Positions 8,591 to 15,609 of a stretch of 15,609 bases of DNA are shown one piece after another. Below the pieces are notes generated by a model. That model did no database searches. It was given only the letters and a program-made list of their open reading frames with translations, and was not told where the DNA came from. The stretch covers positions 1 to 15,609 of the forward strand of contig CADCVI010000040.1 in assembly GCA_902806105.1 (NCBI GenBank), given 5' to 3'. The stretch is from an uncultured Rubrobacteraceae bacterium. GTDB taxonomy: Bacteria; Actinomycetota; Rubrobacteria; Rubrobacterales; Rubrobacteraceae. The position numbers and the translations under genes are program-made. How positions within the stretch are numbered: the stretch's first letter is position 1; every line of letters begins with the position of its first letter.

Positions 8591-9547
8591 GTGCCGGAGA
8601 AAGTCCTGGTTACCCGCGAGATCCCCGAGGCCGGGCTCCGTCCGCTGGAGGGTCTCGAGGTGACCGTCCTCTCGGAGGCGCCCCCGGCCCGCGATGAGCT
8701 GCTGGAGGCGGCGCGTGGCATGGAGGGTGTCCTCTCCACCGTCACCGAGACCATAGACGGCGAGTTTATGGACGCGGCCGGGGATGGTTTAAAGGTAATC
8801 GCCAACATGGCCGTCGGCTACGACAACGTGGATCTCGGGGCGGCGAGGGAGCGCGGGATCGTCGTCGCCAACACCCCCGGCGTCCTCGACGAGACCACGG
8901 CGGATGTCGCGTTCATGCTCCTGCTCGCCGCGGCGAGGCGCCTCGGGGAGGCCGAGCGTGTCCTGCGCGCGGGCAAGTGGGAGTGGTGGGGACCGAAGCT
9001 CTTCACGGGTCCGGACGTGTGGGGCAAGAGGATCGGGATCGTCGGGCTCGGCAGGATCGGCCAGGCGGTCGGCCGCCGCGCCAGGGGCTTCGGCATGGAG
9101 GTCGTCTACTACAACCGCTCCCGCAAGCAGGGGGCGGAACGCGAGCTCGGGGCGCGTCGCGTGGAGCTCGACGAGCTCCTCGAGACGAGCGACTTCGTCT
9201 CGGTACACACGCCCCTCACCGAAGAGACCCGCCACCTCATAGGGGCCGGGGAGCTCGAAAAGATGAAGCCCGAGGCGGTACTGGTCAACACCTCCCGCGG
9301 GCCGGTCGTGGACGAGGCGGCGCTCGCCGGGGCGCTGGCGAGCGGCGTCATCTTCGCCGCCGGGCTCGACGTCTACGAGGAGGAGCCGAAGGTCCACCCG
9401 GGGCTCCTGGAGCTCGAGAACGTGGTGCTCGCGCCGCACATCGGGAGCGGCTCCATCGAGACGCGGGATAAGATGGCGGTCCTGGCGGCCGAGAACATAA
9501 GGGCTGTGCTCGCGGGCGAGCCGGCGAAGAGCCCGGTCGAAGGTTAG
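8591..9547 (+). CDS. D-2-hydroxyacid dehydrogenase (glyoxylate/hydroxypyruvate reductase type)
   Basis: A 318-aa NAD(P)-dependent reductase of the D-isomer 2-hydroxyacid dehydrogenase family, probably reducing glyoxylate, hydroxypyruvate or a related 2-oxoacid. Visible parts: split catalytic domain (1-100 and 285-318), ANMAVGYDNVDL (71-82), the Rossmann loop GIVGLGRIGQAVGRRA (149-164), and the catalytic triad Arg236 in NTSRGPVVDE, Glu265 in GLDVYEEEP and His283 in APHIGSGS. These are each five less than R241/E270/H288 of the Pyrococcus glyoxylate reductase. After the second Rossmann strand the sequence reads YYNRSRK instead of an acidic residue, which favours NADPH over NADH. The GTG start lacks a ribosome site and sits six bases after the leader frame. 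The next gene begins 26 bases on, same strand. Confidence 0.92.
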   Translation: MPEKVLVTREIPEAGLRPLEGLEVTVLSEAPPARDELLEAARGMEGVLSTVTETIDGEFMDAAGDGLKVIANMAVGYDNVDLGAARERGIVVANTPGVLDETTADVAFMLLLAAARRLGEAERVLRAGKWEWWGPKLFTGPDVWGKRIGIVGLGRIGQAVGRRARGFGMEVVYYNRSRKQGAERELGARRVELDELLETSDFVSVHTPLTEETRHLIGAGELEKMKPEAVLVNTSRGPVVDEAALAGALASGVIFAAGLDVYEEEPKVHPGLLELENVVLAPHIGSGSIETRDKMAVLAAENIRAVLAGEPAKSPVEG

Positions 9548-9573
9548 GCAAGCGGAGCGAGGGAGGGTTACGC

Positions 9574-9945
9574 GTGGCGAAGCGGATGGTGTTGCGGGGG
9601 GAAGAGGCGGAGATCACGGTGGAGATCGAGGAGCGCCCGCTCGCCGAGGAGATGTGGCAGAGGCTCCCGATGCAGTCGAAGGCCAGGCTCCGGGGGGAGG
9701 ATGAGATCCACTTCCCCGTTCTCGTCCCCGACGCGGTGGAACCCCCCGACAACAACGGCATCGAGGTCGGCGACGTGGCCTACTGGCCGGAGGGGAACGC
9801 CCTGTGTATCTTTCGCGGCCCCGCCTCGAACGATACCCCCCGTACCGCCGAGGACTTCACGAAGGTCGGCCGGGTAGTGGATGGCCTCGAAACCTCAGGA
9901 AGCATCCGCGCCAACGAAGAGCTCCGCATAGAAGCCGCGGGGTAG
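9574..9945 (+). CDS. Cyclophilin-fold protein (TM1367-like)
   Basis: A 123-aa protein with the hallmark GDVAYWPEGNALCIFRGP (66-83) of small cyclophilin-like proteins typified by Thermotoga TM1367. The N-terminus reads as beta strands: KRMVLRGEEAEITVEIEE. Fold is recognised; the biochemical role of this family is not known to me and peptidyl-prolyl isomerase residues are not evident. The GTG start has GAGGGAGGG six bases upstream. It is placed between the 2-oxoacid reductase and the short-chain dehydrogenase, four bases from the latter, so the three are probably co-translated. A role in the same pathway, for example binding a small ligand, is only inference. Confidence 0.75.
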   Translation: MAKRMVLRGEEAEITVEIEERPLAEEMWQRLPMQSKARLRGEDEIHFPVLVPDAVEPPDNNGIEVGDVAYWPEGNALCIFRGPASNDTPRTAEDFTKVGRVVDGLETSGSIRANEELRIEAAG

Positions 9946-9949
9946 ACGC

Positions 9950-10762
9950 GTGGGGAGGCCCCGATCCGATTCAGGGATCGACCCAGGCCCGGTGGCGGTG
10001 GTGACCGGCGCCGGTCGGGGCATTGGCCGCCGGGTTGCCCTCACCCTCGCCGGACGGGGCTACGCCGTCGCCGCCAACGACCTCGAAGCGCCGGACGAGA
10101 CGCTCGGGGAGCTGCGGGATCTCGGTGCCGCCGCCATCTCGCTCCCCGGCGACGTCTCGGACGAAGACGCGGTGCGGGGGATGCTGGAGAGGGTGATGGG
10201 CGAGTTCGGGCGCGTGGACGCGCTCGTGAACAACGCGGGCGTGAGCTTTATAGCCCCGGCCGAGGAGACCACGCTCTCGGAGTGGCGGCGCGTCCTGGAG
10301 GTCAACCTCACCGGGCCGTTCCTCACGAGCCGTATCTTCGGCGTCGAAATGCTCGGGCGGGGGAGCGGCAGCATAATCAACGTCAGCTCGGTGGCAGGGC
10401 TCCTCGGGATCGGGGATCGGGCCGCGTACAACGCGAGCAAGCACGGGCTCATCGGCCTCACCCGCACCCTGGCCGCCGAGTGGGGCGGCCGGGGCGTGCG
10501 CGTGAACGCCGTCTGCCCCGGATGGGTCAAGACGGAGATGGACGACGAGGACCAGGGGGCGGGCGGTTATGCAGATGCCGACATCGAGGGGCGCGTCCCG
10601 ATGGGCCGCTTCGCCACGCCGGACGACATAGCGCGGGCGGTGGCCTTTCTGGCGGACGACGCGCAGAGCGGCTTCGTCAACGGCCACACCCTCTCCGTGG
10701 ACGGCGGGTGGTTCGCCGACGGGTCCTGGGAGGGCCTCAGGCGCCGGAAGCAGGGCTCGTAA
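9950..10762 (+). CDS. Short-chain dehydrogenase/reductase
   Basis: Classical SDR of 270 aa (NAD(P)-dependent alcohol/ketone oxidoreductase). Motifs: cofactor loop TGAGRGIG (19-26), Asp44 at the end of strand 2 (AANDL), indicating NAD(H), GDVS (67-70), NNAG (94-97), Asn119, catalytic Ser147 in NVSSVAG, Tyr160 and Lys164 in YNASK, and PGWVKTEM (190-197). The C-terminal GHTLSVDGGWFADG is typical of the FabG/3-oxoacyl-reductase and sugar-alcohol-dehydrogenase group. Substrate cannot be read from the sequence. The N-terminal 14 residues before the first strand are a little long; GTG at 9950 follows GGGG at seven bases and the preceding stop by four. An internal GTG at the first strand has no ribosome site. 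Confidence 0.9.
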   Translation: MGRPRSDSGIDPGPVAVVTGAGRGIGRRVALTLAGRGYAVAANDLEAPDETLGELRDLGAAAISLPGDVSDEDAVRGMLERVMGEFGRVDALVNNAGVSFIAPAEETTLSEWRRVLEVNLTGPFLTSRIFGVEMLGRGSGSIINVSSVAGLLGIGDRAAYNASKHGLIGLTRTLAAEWGGRGVRVNAVCPGWVKTEMDDEDQGAGGYADADIEGRVPMGRFATPDDIARAVAFLADDAQSGFVNGHTLSVDGGWFADGSWEGLRRRKQGS

Positions 10763-10772
10763 GACTGGCGGG

Positions 10773-11504
10773 ATGATGTCGTCGGGCGCCTACCGGGAGG
10801 ATCTGGCGTACGTTCACGACGCTGGGTTTCTGGGCCTCGCCGAGAACGCCGCGCCGGTCCTCCTGGAGGAGCTTCGGCGCGGCGGCCCGGGGCGCGGGCT
10901 GGTCGTCGACCTGTGTTGCGGGAGCGGGCCCCTGTCGCGGGAGCTCTCAGACGCCGGGTACGACGTCCTCGGGGTGGACGTCTCCGGGGCGATGGTGAGG
11001 ATGGCGATGGAGCGGGTGCCGGAGGGACGTTTCGTCGAGGGGTCGGTGTTCGCGCTTGATCTCCCGCCCTGCGTCGCGGTTGCGGCGGTCGGGGAGTGCA
11101 TCAACTACCTCTTCGACGAGGGGAATACGCGGGGGGCGCTGGAGGGCTTGCTCCGGCGCATCCACGAGGCCCTGCGCCCCGGCGGCGTGCTGCTCTTCGA
11201 TTTCGCGGGGCCGGGCCGTGCGCCCGGTCCTACGAAGTCCCATGCCGAGGGCGACGGCTGGGCGGTGCTCGCGACGGCCGAGGAGGATCCGGAGCAGGGG
11301 ATCCTGACCCGCCGGATCACCACGTTCCGCAAGGTGGGGGAGGCGTACCGGCGCGACGAGGAGGTCCATCGGCTCCGGATCCTCGATCCGAAACCGATGA
11401 TCGAGGAGCTTCGGGGCCTCGGTTTCCGCGTCCGCGTCCTCGAAGGTTACGGAGGGCTGCGGTTTCCGCCGGGCCTCGTCGGCCTCCTGGCGCGCAAGGC
11501 GTAG
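10773..11504 (+). CDS. Class I SAM-dependent methyltransferase
   Basis: A 243-aa soluble methyltransferase. Motif I is VVDLCCGSG (44-52), strand 2 ends GVDVS with the acidic Asp69 that binds SAM ribose, motif II/III region DLPPCVAVAAVGECINYLF, and motif post-II LRPGGVLLFDFAG (134-146). The C-terminal half (TRRITTFRKVGEAYRRDEEVHRLRILD, then LGFRVRVLEGYGGLRF) is the add-on strand region of Methyltransf_25/11-type enzymes acting on small molecules. Substrate unknown. It starts 10 bases after the SDR stop. ATG 10773 abuts GGCGGG, so the second ATG (10776) may be the real start with three-base spacing. Last gene of the tight four-gene run. Confidence 0.85.
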   Translation: MMSSGAYREDLAYVHDAGFLGLAENAAPVLLEELRRGGPGRGLVVDLCCGSGPLSRELSDAGYDVLGVDVSGAMVRMAMERVPEGRFVEGSVFALDLPPCVAVAAVGECINYLFDEGNTRGALEGLLRRIHEALRPGGVLLFDFAGPGRAPGPTKSHAEGDGWAVLATAEEDPEQGILTRRITTFRKVGEAYRRDEEVHRLRILDPKPMIEELRGLGFRVRVLEGYGGLRFPPGLVGLLARKA

Positions 11505-11594
11505 CGAGCCGCGACCGGGGTGCCCGGCAGCCCTGCTGTGTAGACTTGGCCGCCAGCGCGCCCGAAGTGCGCGGTGCCACAAGGGAGGAGCGCG

Positions 11595-12074
11595 ATGGTT
11601 GGACCGGATCCCGGGATGCAGAGACGCCTGTACTTCGAGGACTTCGAGGAGGGGCAGGTCTTCGAGCTCGGGGAGAAGACGCTCACCAGGGACGAGATCG
11701 TCGCCTTCGCCAGGGAGTTCGACCCGCAGCCGTTCCACGTGGACGAGGAGGCCGCGAAGGGCTCGGCGTTCGGCGGTCTGATCGCCAGCGGGTGGCACAC
11801 CGCCGCCGTCTTCATGCGCCTCTACGCCGACGCCGTCCTCCACCGCGCCGAGAGCATGGGCTCCCCCGGCGTCGAGGAGCTGCGGTGGCTAAAGCCCGTC
11901 CGCCCCGGCGACACCCTGAGCGCCAGGCTCGTGGTGCTAGACACCGTCCCGTCCCGGAGCCGCCCCGGACGCGGCACCGTTTACTTTGTCTCCGAGGTCC
12001 GAAACGGTCGCGGTGAGAAGGTCATGAGCATGAAGGCTCGCGGGCTCTTCGCCCGACGGGACGGAACGCATTAG
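11595..12074 (+). CDS. MaoC-like (R)-hydratase/dehydratase
   Basis: A 159-aa single hot-dog-fold protein. The hydratase-2 signature is [14 protein letters not shown], giving the catalytic pair Asp43 and His48, followed by [15 protein letters not shown] (the central helix with oxyanion-hole Gly) and the C-terminal [24 protein letters not shown] strands. MaoC-type enzymes hydrate enoyl-CoA or related thioesters, or dehydrate (R)-3-hydroxyacyl-CoA; the precise substrate is not evident. ATG 11595 is preferred over the in-frame 11574 because GGGAGGAG lies four bases upstream of it. The 90-nt gap to the methyltransferase is much larger than the upstream spacings, so it may have its own promoter (a TAGACT box lies in the gap) and be functionally separate. 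Confidence 0.88.
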   Translation: MVGPDPGMQRRLYFEDFEEGQVFELGEKTLTRDEIVAFAREFDPQPFHVDEEAAKGSAFGGLIASGWHTAAVFMRLYADAVLHRAESMGSPGVEELRWLKPVRPGDTLSARLVVLDTVPSRSRPGRGTVYFVSEVRNGRGEKVMSMKARGLFARRDGTH

Positions 12075-12082
12075 GGCTGCTT

Positions 12083-12102
12083 CGGGGGGCGAAATCTCCC
12101 CG
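12083..12102 (+). terminator. Hairpin after the MaoC gene
   Basis: A 7-bp stem (CGGGGGG with CTCCCCG, one G-T pair) around loop CGAAAT, starting eight bases after the stop. No T tract follows, so it is a weak candidate for ending the plus-strand transcript. Confidence 0.4.
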
Positions 12103-12148
12103 CAAGCGGCAAGAAAATACCCCAAAGCAATGCTCGTTGTGTGCCGAT

Positions 12149-12182
12149 AAAAGCGCAAAAGCGTGCGCGAGCGACGGTCGCG
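12149..12182 (-). terminator. Candidate terminator of the ABC importer operon
   Basis: On the minus strand a stem CGCGA/TCGCG (12182-12166) is followed by CACGC, TTTT, GCGC and TTTT (12160-12157 and 12152-12149); a second small GCGC pairing brackets the first T run. Position 18 nt past the ATPase stop, facing the converging MaoC gene, fits a terminator. The short interrupted T runs make it moderate. Confidence 0.45.
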
Positions 12183-12199
12183 TGGGGGCGTGGAGGCCC

Positions 12200-13270
12200 C
12201 TATCCGGCCTGCGCGCCGTCCGCGAGCGGCCACAGGGATTCCGCGGGGAGTCGGACGTGCGTCTCGTCTCCTACGGAGAGGCGGACGTGGGGCGGCAGGG
12301 CGGCTTGCAGGGATACTCCTCTGGCTTGCAGGTGGTATGAGATCTGGGTGCCGAGGTAGGTGGCCCCGGTGACGCGTGCCACGAAGGAGTTTTTGCCACC
12401 CTCGTCGAGGGGGCCGAGGCGCACGGCCTCGGGGCGGATGGTCAGGGTTACCCCTCCCGGCGGTACGGCCGCCGCGAGCCCGAACGTTCCAAGCGGCGTC
12501 TCGACTGAGGAGCCGTCGCTGCGGCCCTCTATGAAGTTCGTGGCGCCGAAGAACTCGGCGACCTCGCGCGTCTCGGGGCGGTCGTAGAACGCCTTCGGGC
12601 GGTCGTACATGCGGAGGGTACCGTCGGTGACTAGCGCGATCCTATCTGCGAGGACCACGGCTTCCTCCTGGTCGTGCGTGACGAAGATCGTCGTGTAGCC
12701 GCCCTCCTCCTGGACCTCCCTCACGAGGTCCCGCAGGGAGCTGCGGAGGTTCGCGTCGAGGGCGCTCAGGGGCTCGTCGAGGAGGAGCAGCTTCGGCTCG
12801 GTGACGAGCGCTCGCGCGAGGGAGACCCGTTGCTGCTGCCCGCCGGAGAGCTCCCCGGGACGACGGTCCCCATAACCCTCCATCCTGACGCGCCGGAGGG
12901 CCTCACGGGTGCGCGACCCGACCTCCACCGGCGGCATCCCGCGCATCCTCAGGCCGAAGCCCACGTTGGCCTCGACGGACATGTGCGGGAAGAGGAGGGG
13001 CTTCTGGAAGACCATCGCGGCCCCGCGCTTCTCCGGGGGGACGCCGAGGGTCGAGCGCCCGTCGACGAGCACGTCGCCCGAGGTGGGGGAGAGGAGGCCG
13101 GCCACTATCTTCAGGGCGGTAGTCTTGCCGCAGCCGGAGGGGCCGAGCAGCGCTACAAGCTCGCCAGGCTCGACGGAGAGGGAGAGTTCCCGTAGTGCGG
13201 GCCTGGCGTTCCTGCCGTAGAGCAGGGAGACGCCGCGAAGCTCCAGCCGGGCGCTCGCGGAACACTTCAC
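12200..13270 (-). CDS. ABC importer ATP-binding protein with TOBE-like C-terminus
   Basis: A 356-aa nucleotide-binding subunit that powers the importer encoded upstream. Walker A GPSGCGKTT (43-51), Q-loop Gln89 in VFQKP, signature LSGGQQQRVSLARAL (141-155), Walker B LLLLDEP with SALD (161-172), and H-loop FVTHDQEEA (196-204). The C-terminal third (about 230-350: IEGRSDGSS... LTIRPEAVRLGP... QISYHLQARGVSL...) matches the TOBE region of the PotA/CysA/FbpC class, which usually serves polyamine, sulfate, iron or thiamine-like uptake. The GTG start overlaps the permease TGA (GTGA), so translation is coupled. E. coli YnjD, the ATPase that partners YnjB, is much shorter and lacks this extension, so this subunit is not a simple YnjD. 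Confidence 0.95.
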   Translation of the reverse strand: MKCSASARLELRGVSLLYGRNARPALRELSLSVEPGELVALLGPSGCGKTTALKIVAGLLSPTSGDVLVDGRSTLGVPPEKRGAAMVFQKPLLFPHMSVEANVGFGLRMRGMPPVEVGSRTREALRRVRMEGYGDRRPGELSGGQQQRVSLARALVTEPKLLLLDEPLSALDANLRSSLRDLVREVQEEGGYTTIFVTHDQEEAVVLADRIALVTDGTLRMYDRPKAFYDRPETREVAEFFGATNFIEGRSDGSSVETPLGTFGLAAAVPPGGVTLTIRPEAVRLGPLDEGGKNSFVARVTGATYLGTQISYHLQARGVSLQAALPPHVRLSVGDETHVRLPAESLWPLADGAQAG

Positions 13271-14085
13271 GAGGGCTTCCCGAGGAGGGGGAGGTCCCGT
13301 TCGTCGCCGTGGCCGAGGTAGCGGAGGGCGACGAGGAGGGCGAGGAGGGCGGGGAGGGCGAAGACCACCGCGAGGACCGCCGTGATGACGGGGTCGTTGC
13401 CGGAGGCCGCGGAGAACAGGAGCATGGGCAGGGTTATAACGCTGCCGCCCCCGATCAGGAGCGTCAGGGCGTACTGGCTCCAGGAGAGCAGGAACGCGAA
13501 GAGGGAGGCGACGGCTATCCCCGGGACGGCGCGGGGCAGCGTGACGTGCCGGAAGGCCTGCCAGGGGGAGGCCCCGAGGGTCCTGGCGGCCTCTTCAGTC
13601 TCCCCGCTCGCGTCGGCGAAGACGCTCGTGAGGATGATGGTCGTGTAGGGGACGGTCGGGATCAGGTGCACGAGAAAGACCCCGAAGCCGGTGTCCGCGA
13701 GGCCGAGCCGGATGAAAGTCAGGTGTATCCCCATCGTCGAGGCGAGCGGCGGAACGAGGATCGGGAGCAGGACAAAAAAGATCACGAGCCCCTTGAGCCG
13801 GAACTCGTAGCCCCCGAGCGCCATCCCCGCCGGCAGCCCGACGGCGACGGACGCCACGGTGGCCGCCACCCCGATGAGGAGGCTGTTCAGGATCGCCTCC
13901 GGTGCCCGGCCCCCGCCGCTCGCGACGTACTCCCAGCCGCGCAGCGAGAGCTCGGAGGGGAGGAGGTCCGGGAAGCGCCAGGTCCCCGTGAACGACCACA
14001 GGAGCAGCGGCAGCAGGGGCAGCGCGACGAGCGAAGCGACGAGCGCGAGCCCGAAGCCCCCCCGCGGCTTACGACGACGGGCCAC
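13267..14085 (-). CDS. ABC importer permease (second)
   Basis: Inner-membrane subunit of 272 aa with about six hydrophobic segments, beginning FGLALVASLVALPLLPLLLW. The cytoplasmic EAA loop that docks on the ATPase is EEAARTLGASPWQAFRHVTLPRAVPG, a good match to the consensus EAAxxxG...LP. The family is the binding-protein-dependent transport inner-membrane component. Start uncertain: GTG 14085 has GGGGGG four bases upstream; TTG 14097 has no good site. Either start overlaps the end of the first permease (17 or 29 bases), and the stop overlaps the ATPase start, so the operon is tightly coupled. In E. coli YnjC the two permease halves are fused; here they are separate. Confidence 0.9.
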   Translation of the reverse strand: MARRRKPRGGFGLALVASLVALPLLPLLLWSFTGTWRFPDLLPSELSLRGWEYVASGGGRAPEAILNSLLIGVAATVASVAVGLPAGMALGGYEFRLKGLVIFFVLLPILVPPLASTMGIHLTFIRLGLADTGFGVFLVHLIPTVPYTTIILTSVFADASGETEEAARTLGASPWQAFRHVTLPRAVPGIAVASLFAFLLSWSQYALTLLIGGGSVITLPMLLFSAASGNDPVITAVLAVVFALPALLALLVALRYLGHGDERDLPLLGKPS

Positions 14086-14947
14086 GCCGCCCCCCAACTC
14101 GTCGGCTCAGGCGCAGGTACAGGGCGGCGAAGAGGCCCGTGACGAGGGCGATGAGGACGTTTATGGCCATCGCGATGGGGCGGTCGGTCAGGTCCACGCT
14201 GCGGTACTCGTCGTAGGCCATGACCGGCAGGATCGTCGGGTAGCTCCGGCCGAGCAGGAACGGGACCTCGAAGGCGCCGAACGTGAACGCGAAGACGATC
14301 AGGCTCGCCGCCACGATCCCGGGCGCTATGACCGGGAAGACGACAAACCAGAACCGCTGCCACGCGTTCGCCCCGAGCGTCCGGGCCACGTCCTCCAGCT
14401 CACCGGCGACGCCCCTCAGGCCCGCGAGCACCACGAGCGCCACAAACGGCACCTCCTTCCAGACGTAGGTCAAGATGATGCCAACGGAGTAGCGGTCGTA
14501 GAGGAGCGCCGGAAACTCGGCGGGCTCTCCCACCAGGCCCAAAGCCGCGGCGAGGCGCGCGCCGAGGCCCGTCTGGGAGACGACGAGGGCGATGCCGACG
14601 GCGGCGACGAGGTGGGGGACGGTGATCGGGACCTGAAAGACCGTCGCGCTTATCCTCCCCGGGCTGTTCCTGAGCGCGAGCGCCGCGAGAACGGCGAGGA
14701 CGGTCGCCAGCACGGTCGAGGCACCGGCCACGTAGAACGTGAGGAGGAGCGAGTCCAGAAACGCCCGGCTGCCGAGGACCTCGCGGTAGGCGTCGAGGCT
14801 TACCTCCGTCATGCCTATCGTTGGGAAGTAGCCGAGGGACTGGACGAGGGCCGCGTAGAGACCGCCGGCGAACAACCCGCCGAGGACCAGAAGGGCGGGG
14901 GCGAGGAGCAGCGGTATCTTGAGCCTGCCGATCACGCCGCCAACCAT
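14069..14947 (-). CDS. ABC importer permease (first)
   Basis: A 292-aa inner-membrane permease with roughly six membrane segments, the first at IPLLLAPALLVLGGLFAGGL. The EAA loop reads EDVARTLGANAWQRFWFVVFPVIAPG. It pairs with the second permease to form the heterodimeric channel. ATG at 14947 overlaps a purine-rich site (GAGGTAGGGGG) that also contains the stop of the solute-binding gene, six bases before. A long periplasmic loop lies between segments 1 and 2 (TEVSLDAYREVLGSRAF). Typical of thiamine/iron/sulfate-type importers; no ligand can be read from it. Confidence 0.92.
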   Translation of the reverse strand: MVGGVIGRLKIPLLLAPALLVLGGLFAGGLYAALVQSLGYFPTIGMTEVSLDAYREVLGSRAFLDSLLLTFYVAGASTVLATVLAVLAALALRNSPGRISATVFQVPITVPHLVAAVGIALVVSQTGLGARLAAALGLVGEPAEFPALLYDRYSVGIILTYVWKEVPFVALVVLAGLRGVAGELEDVARTLGANAWQRFWFVVFPVIAPGIVAASLIVFAFTFGAFEVPFLLGRSYPTILPVMAYDEYRSVDLTDRPIAMAINVLIALVTGLFAALYLRLSRRVGGRRGPSS

Positions 14948-14953
14948 TACCCC

Positions 14954-15609
14954 CTACCTCTTCAGGACGTTCTCGACCCAGCCGTCCTGTATCTCCAGGA
15001 GCCAGTCCGTGCGGGCCTCGGGGACGCGGTTAGCTTGCAGCTCTTCGAGGGGAATCGTCGCCTCATCGGGCGTTCCTTCGAACCGGCCGCGCTGGTCCTC
15101 GGGGAGCTTGTCGAGGTCCAGGGTGGTGAGGCCGCCGACGACGTGGGTCTTCTGCATCTCGGCCTGTGCCTCCGGGCTCTGGAGGAAGTTGGTGACTACC
15201 CGCGCGCCGGCCTTGTTCGGGCCGTTGAAGGGGATGGCGACGTAGTTCGTGTTGCTCAGGGTGCCCCCTTCGAGGAGGTAGGTCCGGGTGGTCTCCGGGA
15301 AGATCCCCTTCTCGACCTGGCGCTCGGCGGAGTAGGGGTTGTAGCTCATCGTCAGGTCGATCTCGCCGTTGCCGTAGAGTTCGTCGAGGGCTGCGGAGGT
15401 CTCGGGGTAGGTCTCCCCCCCGCGCCACAGGTCCGGCTCCATGCCGTTCAGGAGGTCGTAGAGCTTCGGCGCCTCATCGCCGAACGCTGCCTCGTCGAAC
15501 TCCCCTGCGTAGGGCTCGACCTGCCCCGTCACGCCGTAGAATGCCTGCTCTACGAAGGCGTTGCCGGTGAAGTCGGGCGGAGCGGGGTATGAGAAGCGGC
15601 CCGGGATTT
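14954..15609 (-). CDS. YnjB-like solute-binding protein, C-terminal part
   Basis: Runs off the right edge: 217 codons are visible, beginning IPGRFSYPAPPDFTGNAFVE. That motif (GRFxYPAPPDFTG) is, as I recall, typical of the YnjB family, the extracytoplasmic binding component of the E. coli YnjBCD system, whose ligand is not established. Further marks: YNPYSAERQVEKGIFPETTRTYLLEGGTL and GPNKAGARVVTNFLQSPEAQAEMQ, the usual type-2 binding-protein end. The N-terminus with signal peptide and any lipobox lies outside the window. The frame is continuous with a short internal GTG start at 15532 that is not the real start. First visible gene of the importer operon. Thiamine-like or related binding is a guess from ATPase and family context. 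Confidence 0.85.
   Translation of the reverse strand, partial: IPGRFSYPAPPDFTGNAFVEQAFYGVTGQVEPYAGEFDEAAFGDEAPKLYDLLNGMEPDLWRGGETYPETSAALDELYGNGEIDLTMSYNPYSAERQVEKGIFPETTRTYLLEGGTLSNTNYVAIPFNGPNKAGARVVTNFLQSPEAQAEMQKTHVVGGLTTLDLDKLPEDQRGRFEGTPDEATIPLEELQANRVPEARTDWLLEIQDGWVENVLKR

Noticed and set aside
12075..12199. Possible small RNA or gene in the AT-richer spacer between MaoC and the ABC operon.
   Set aside because: No start with a ribosome site and no extended fold beyond the two hairpins that I list as terminators.
13859..15592. 577-codon plus-strand frame opposite the importer genes.
   Set aside because: Arginine- and glutamate-rich mirror of two permeases and a binding protein that carry clear motifs.

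Overview
The window is very GC-rich and carries GTG/TTG starts, actinobacterial-type proteins and an actinobacterial-style aconitase with a long acidic insert. My best guess is a Rubrobacter-like or other deep-branching actinobacterium. This is inferred from composition and recalled family likeness, not from a search. No rRNA, tRNA, CRISPR array, insertion sequence or phage gene is visible.

Region 1 (1-3870, minus strand) is a nucleoside catabolism cluster, transcribed right to left: phosphopentomutase (deoB), pyrimidine-nucleoside phosphorylase (pdp/deoA), DeoD-type purine-nucleoside phosphorylase, then the first 90 codons of an unrecognised protein that runs off the left edge. The two phosphorylases release (deoxy)ribose 1-phosphate from nucleosides, and the mutase converts it to the 5-phosphate for central metabolism. 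Region 2 (3871-4240) holds the probable deoB promoter and a frameshifted, headless remnant of an EAL domain (cyclic-di-GMP phosphodiesterase family) on the plus strand.

Region 3 (4240-5385) has a GNAT acetyltransferase (plus) that converges on a small YIP1-like membrane protein (minus). The membrane protein is divergent from aconitase; both promoters of the divergent pair appear to use a TATACT -10 box. Region 4 (5386-8416) is acnA, a 988-aa aconitase with about 107 extra residues of acidic, low-complexity sequence placed just before the first iron-sulfur cysteine. This insert carries two copies of an ESFPxSD motif. A 14-bp hairpin follows the gene.

Region 5 (8424-12074, plus) is a co-directional set: a possible 31-codon leader ORF, a D-2-hydroxyacid dehydrogenase (glyoxylate/hydroxypyruvate reductase type), a cyclophilin-fold TM1367-like protein, a short-chain dehydrogenase, a class I methyltransferase and, after a 90-nt gap, a MaoC-like hydratase. 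The first four are tightly packed and probably co-transcribed; no pathway can be named with confidence.

Region 6 (12200-15609, minus) is an ABC importer operon: solute-binding protein of the YnjB type (truncated by the right edge), two permeases and an ATPase with a C-terminal TOBE-like region. Regions 5 and 6 converge on a 125-nt spacer that has hairpins usable as terminators. The most unusual items are the motif-duplicated acidic insert in aconitase, the EAL remnant, the leader ORF with internal hairpin, and the unknown gene downstream of deoD. I did not find a convincing new multi-gene system.
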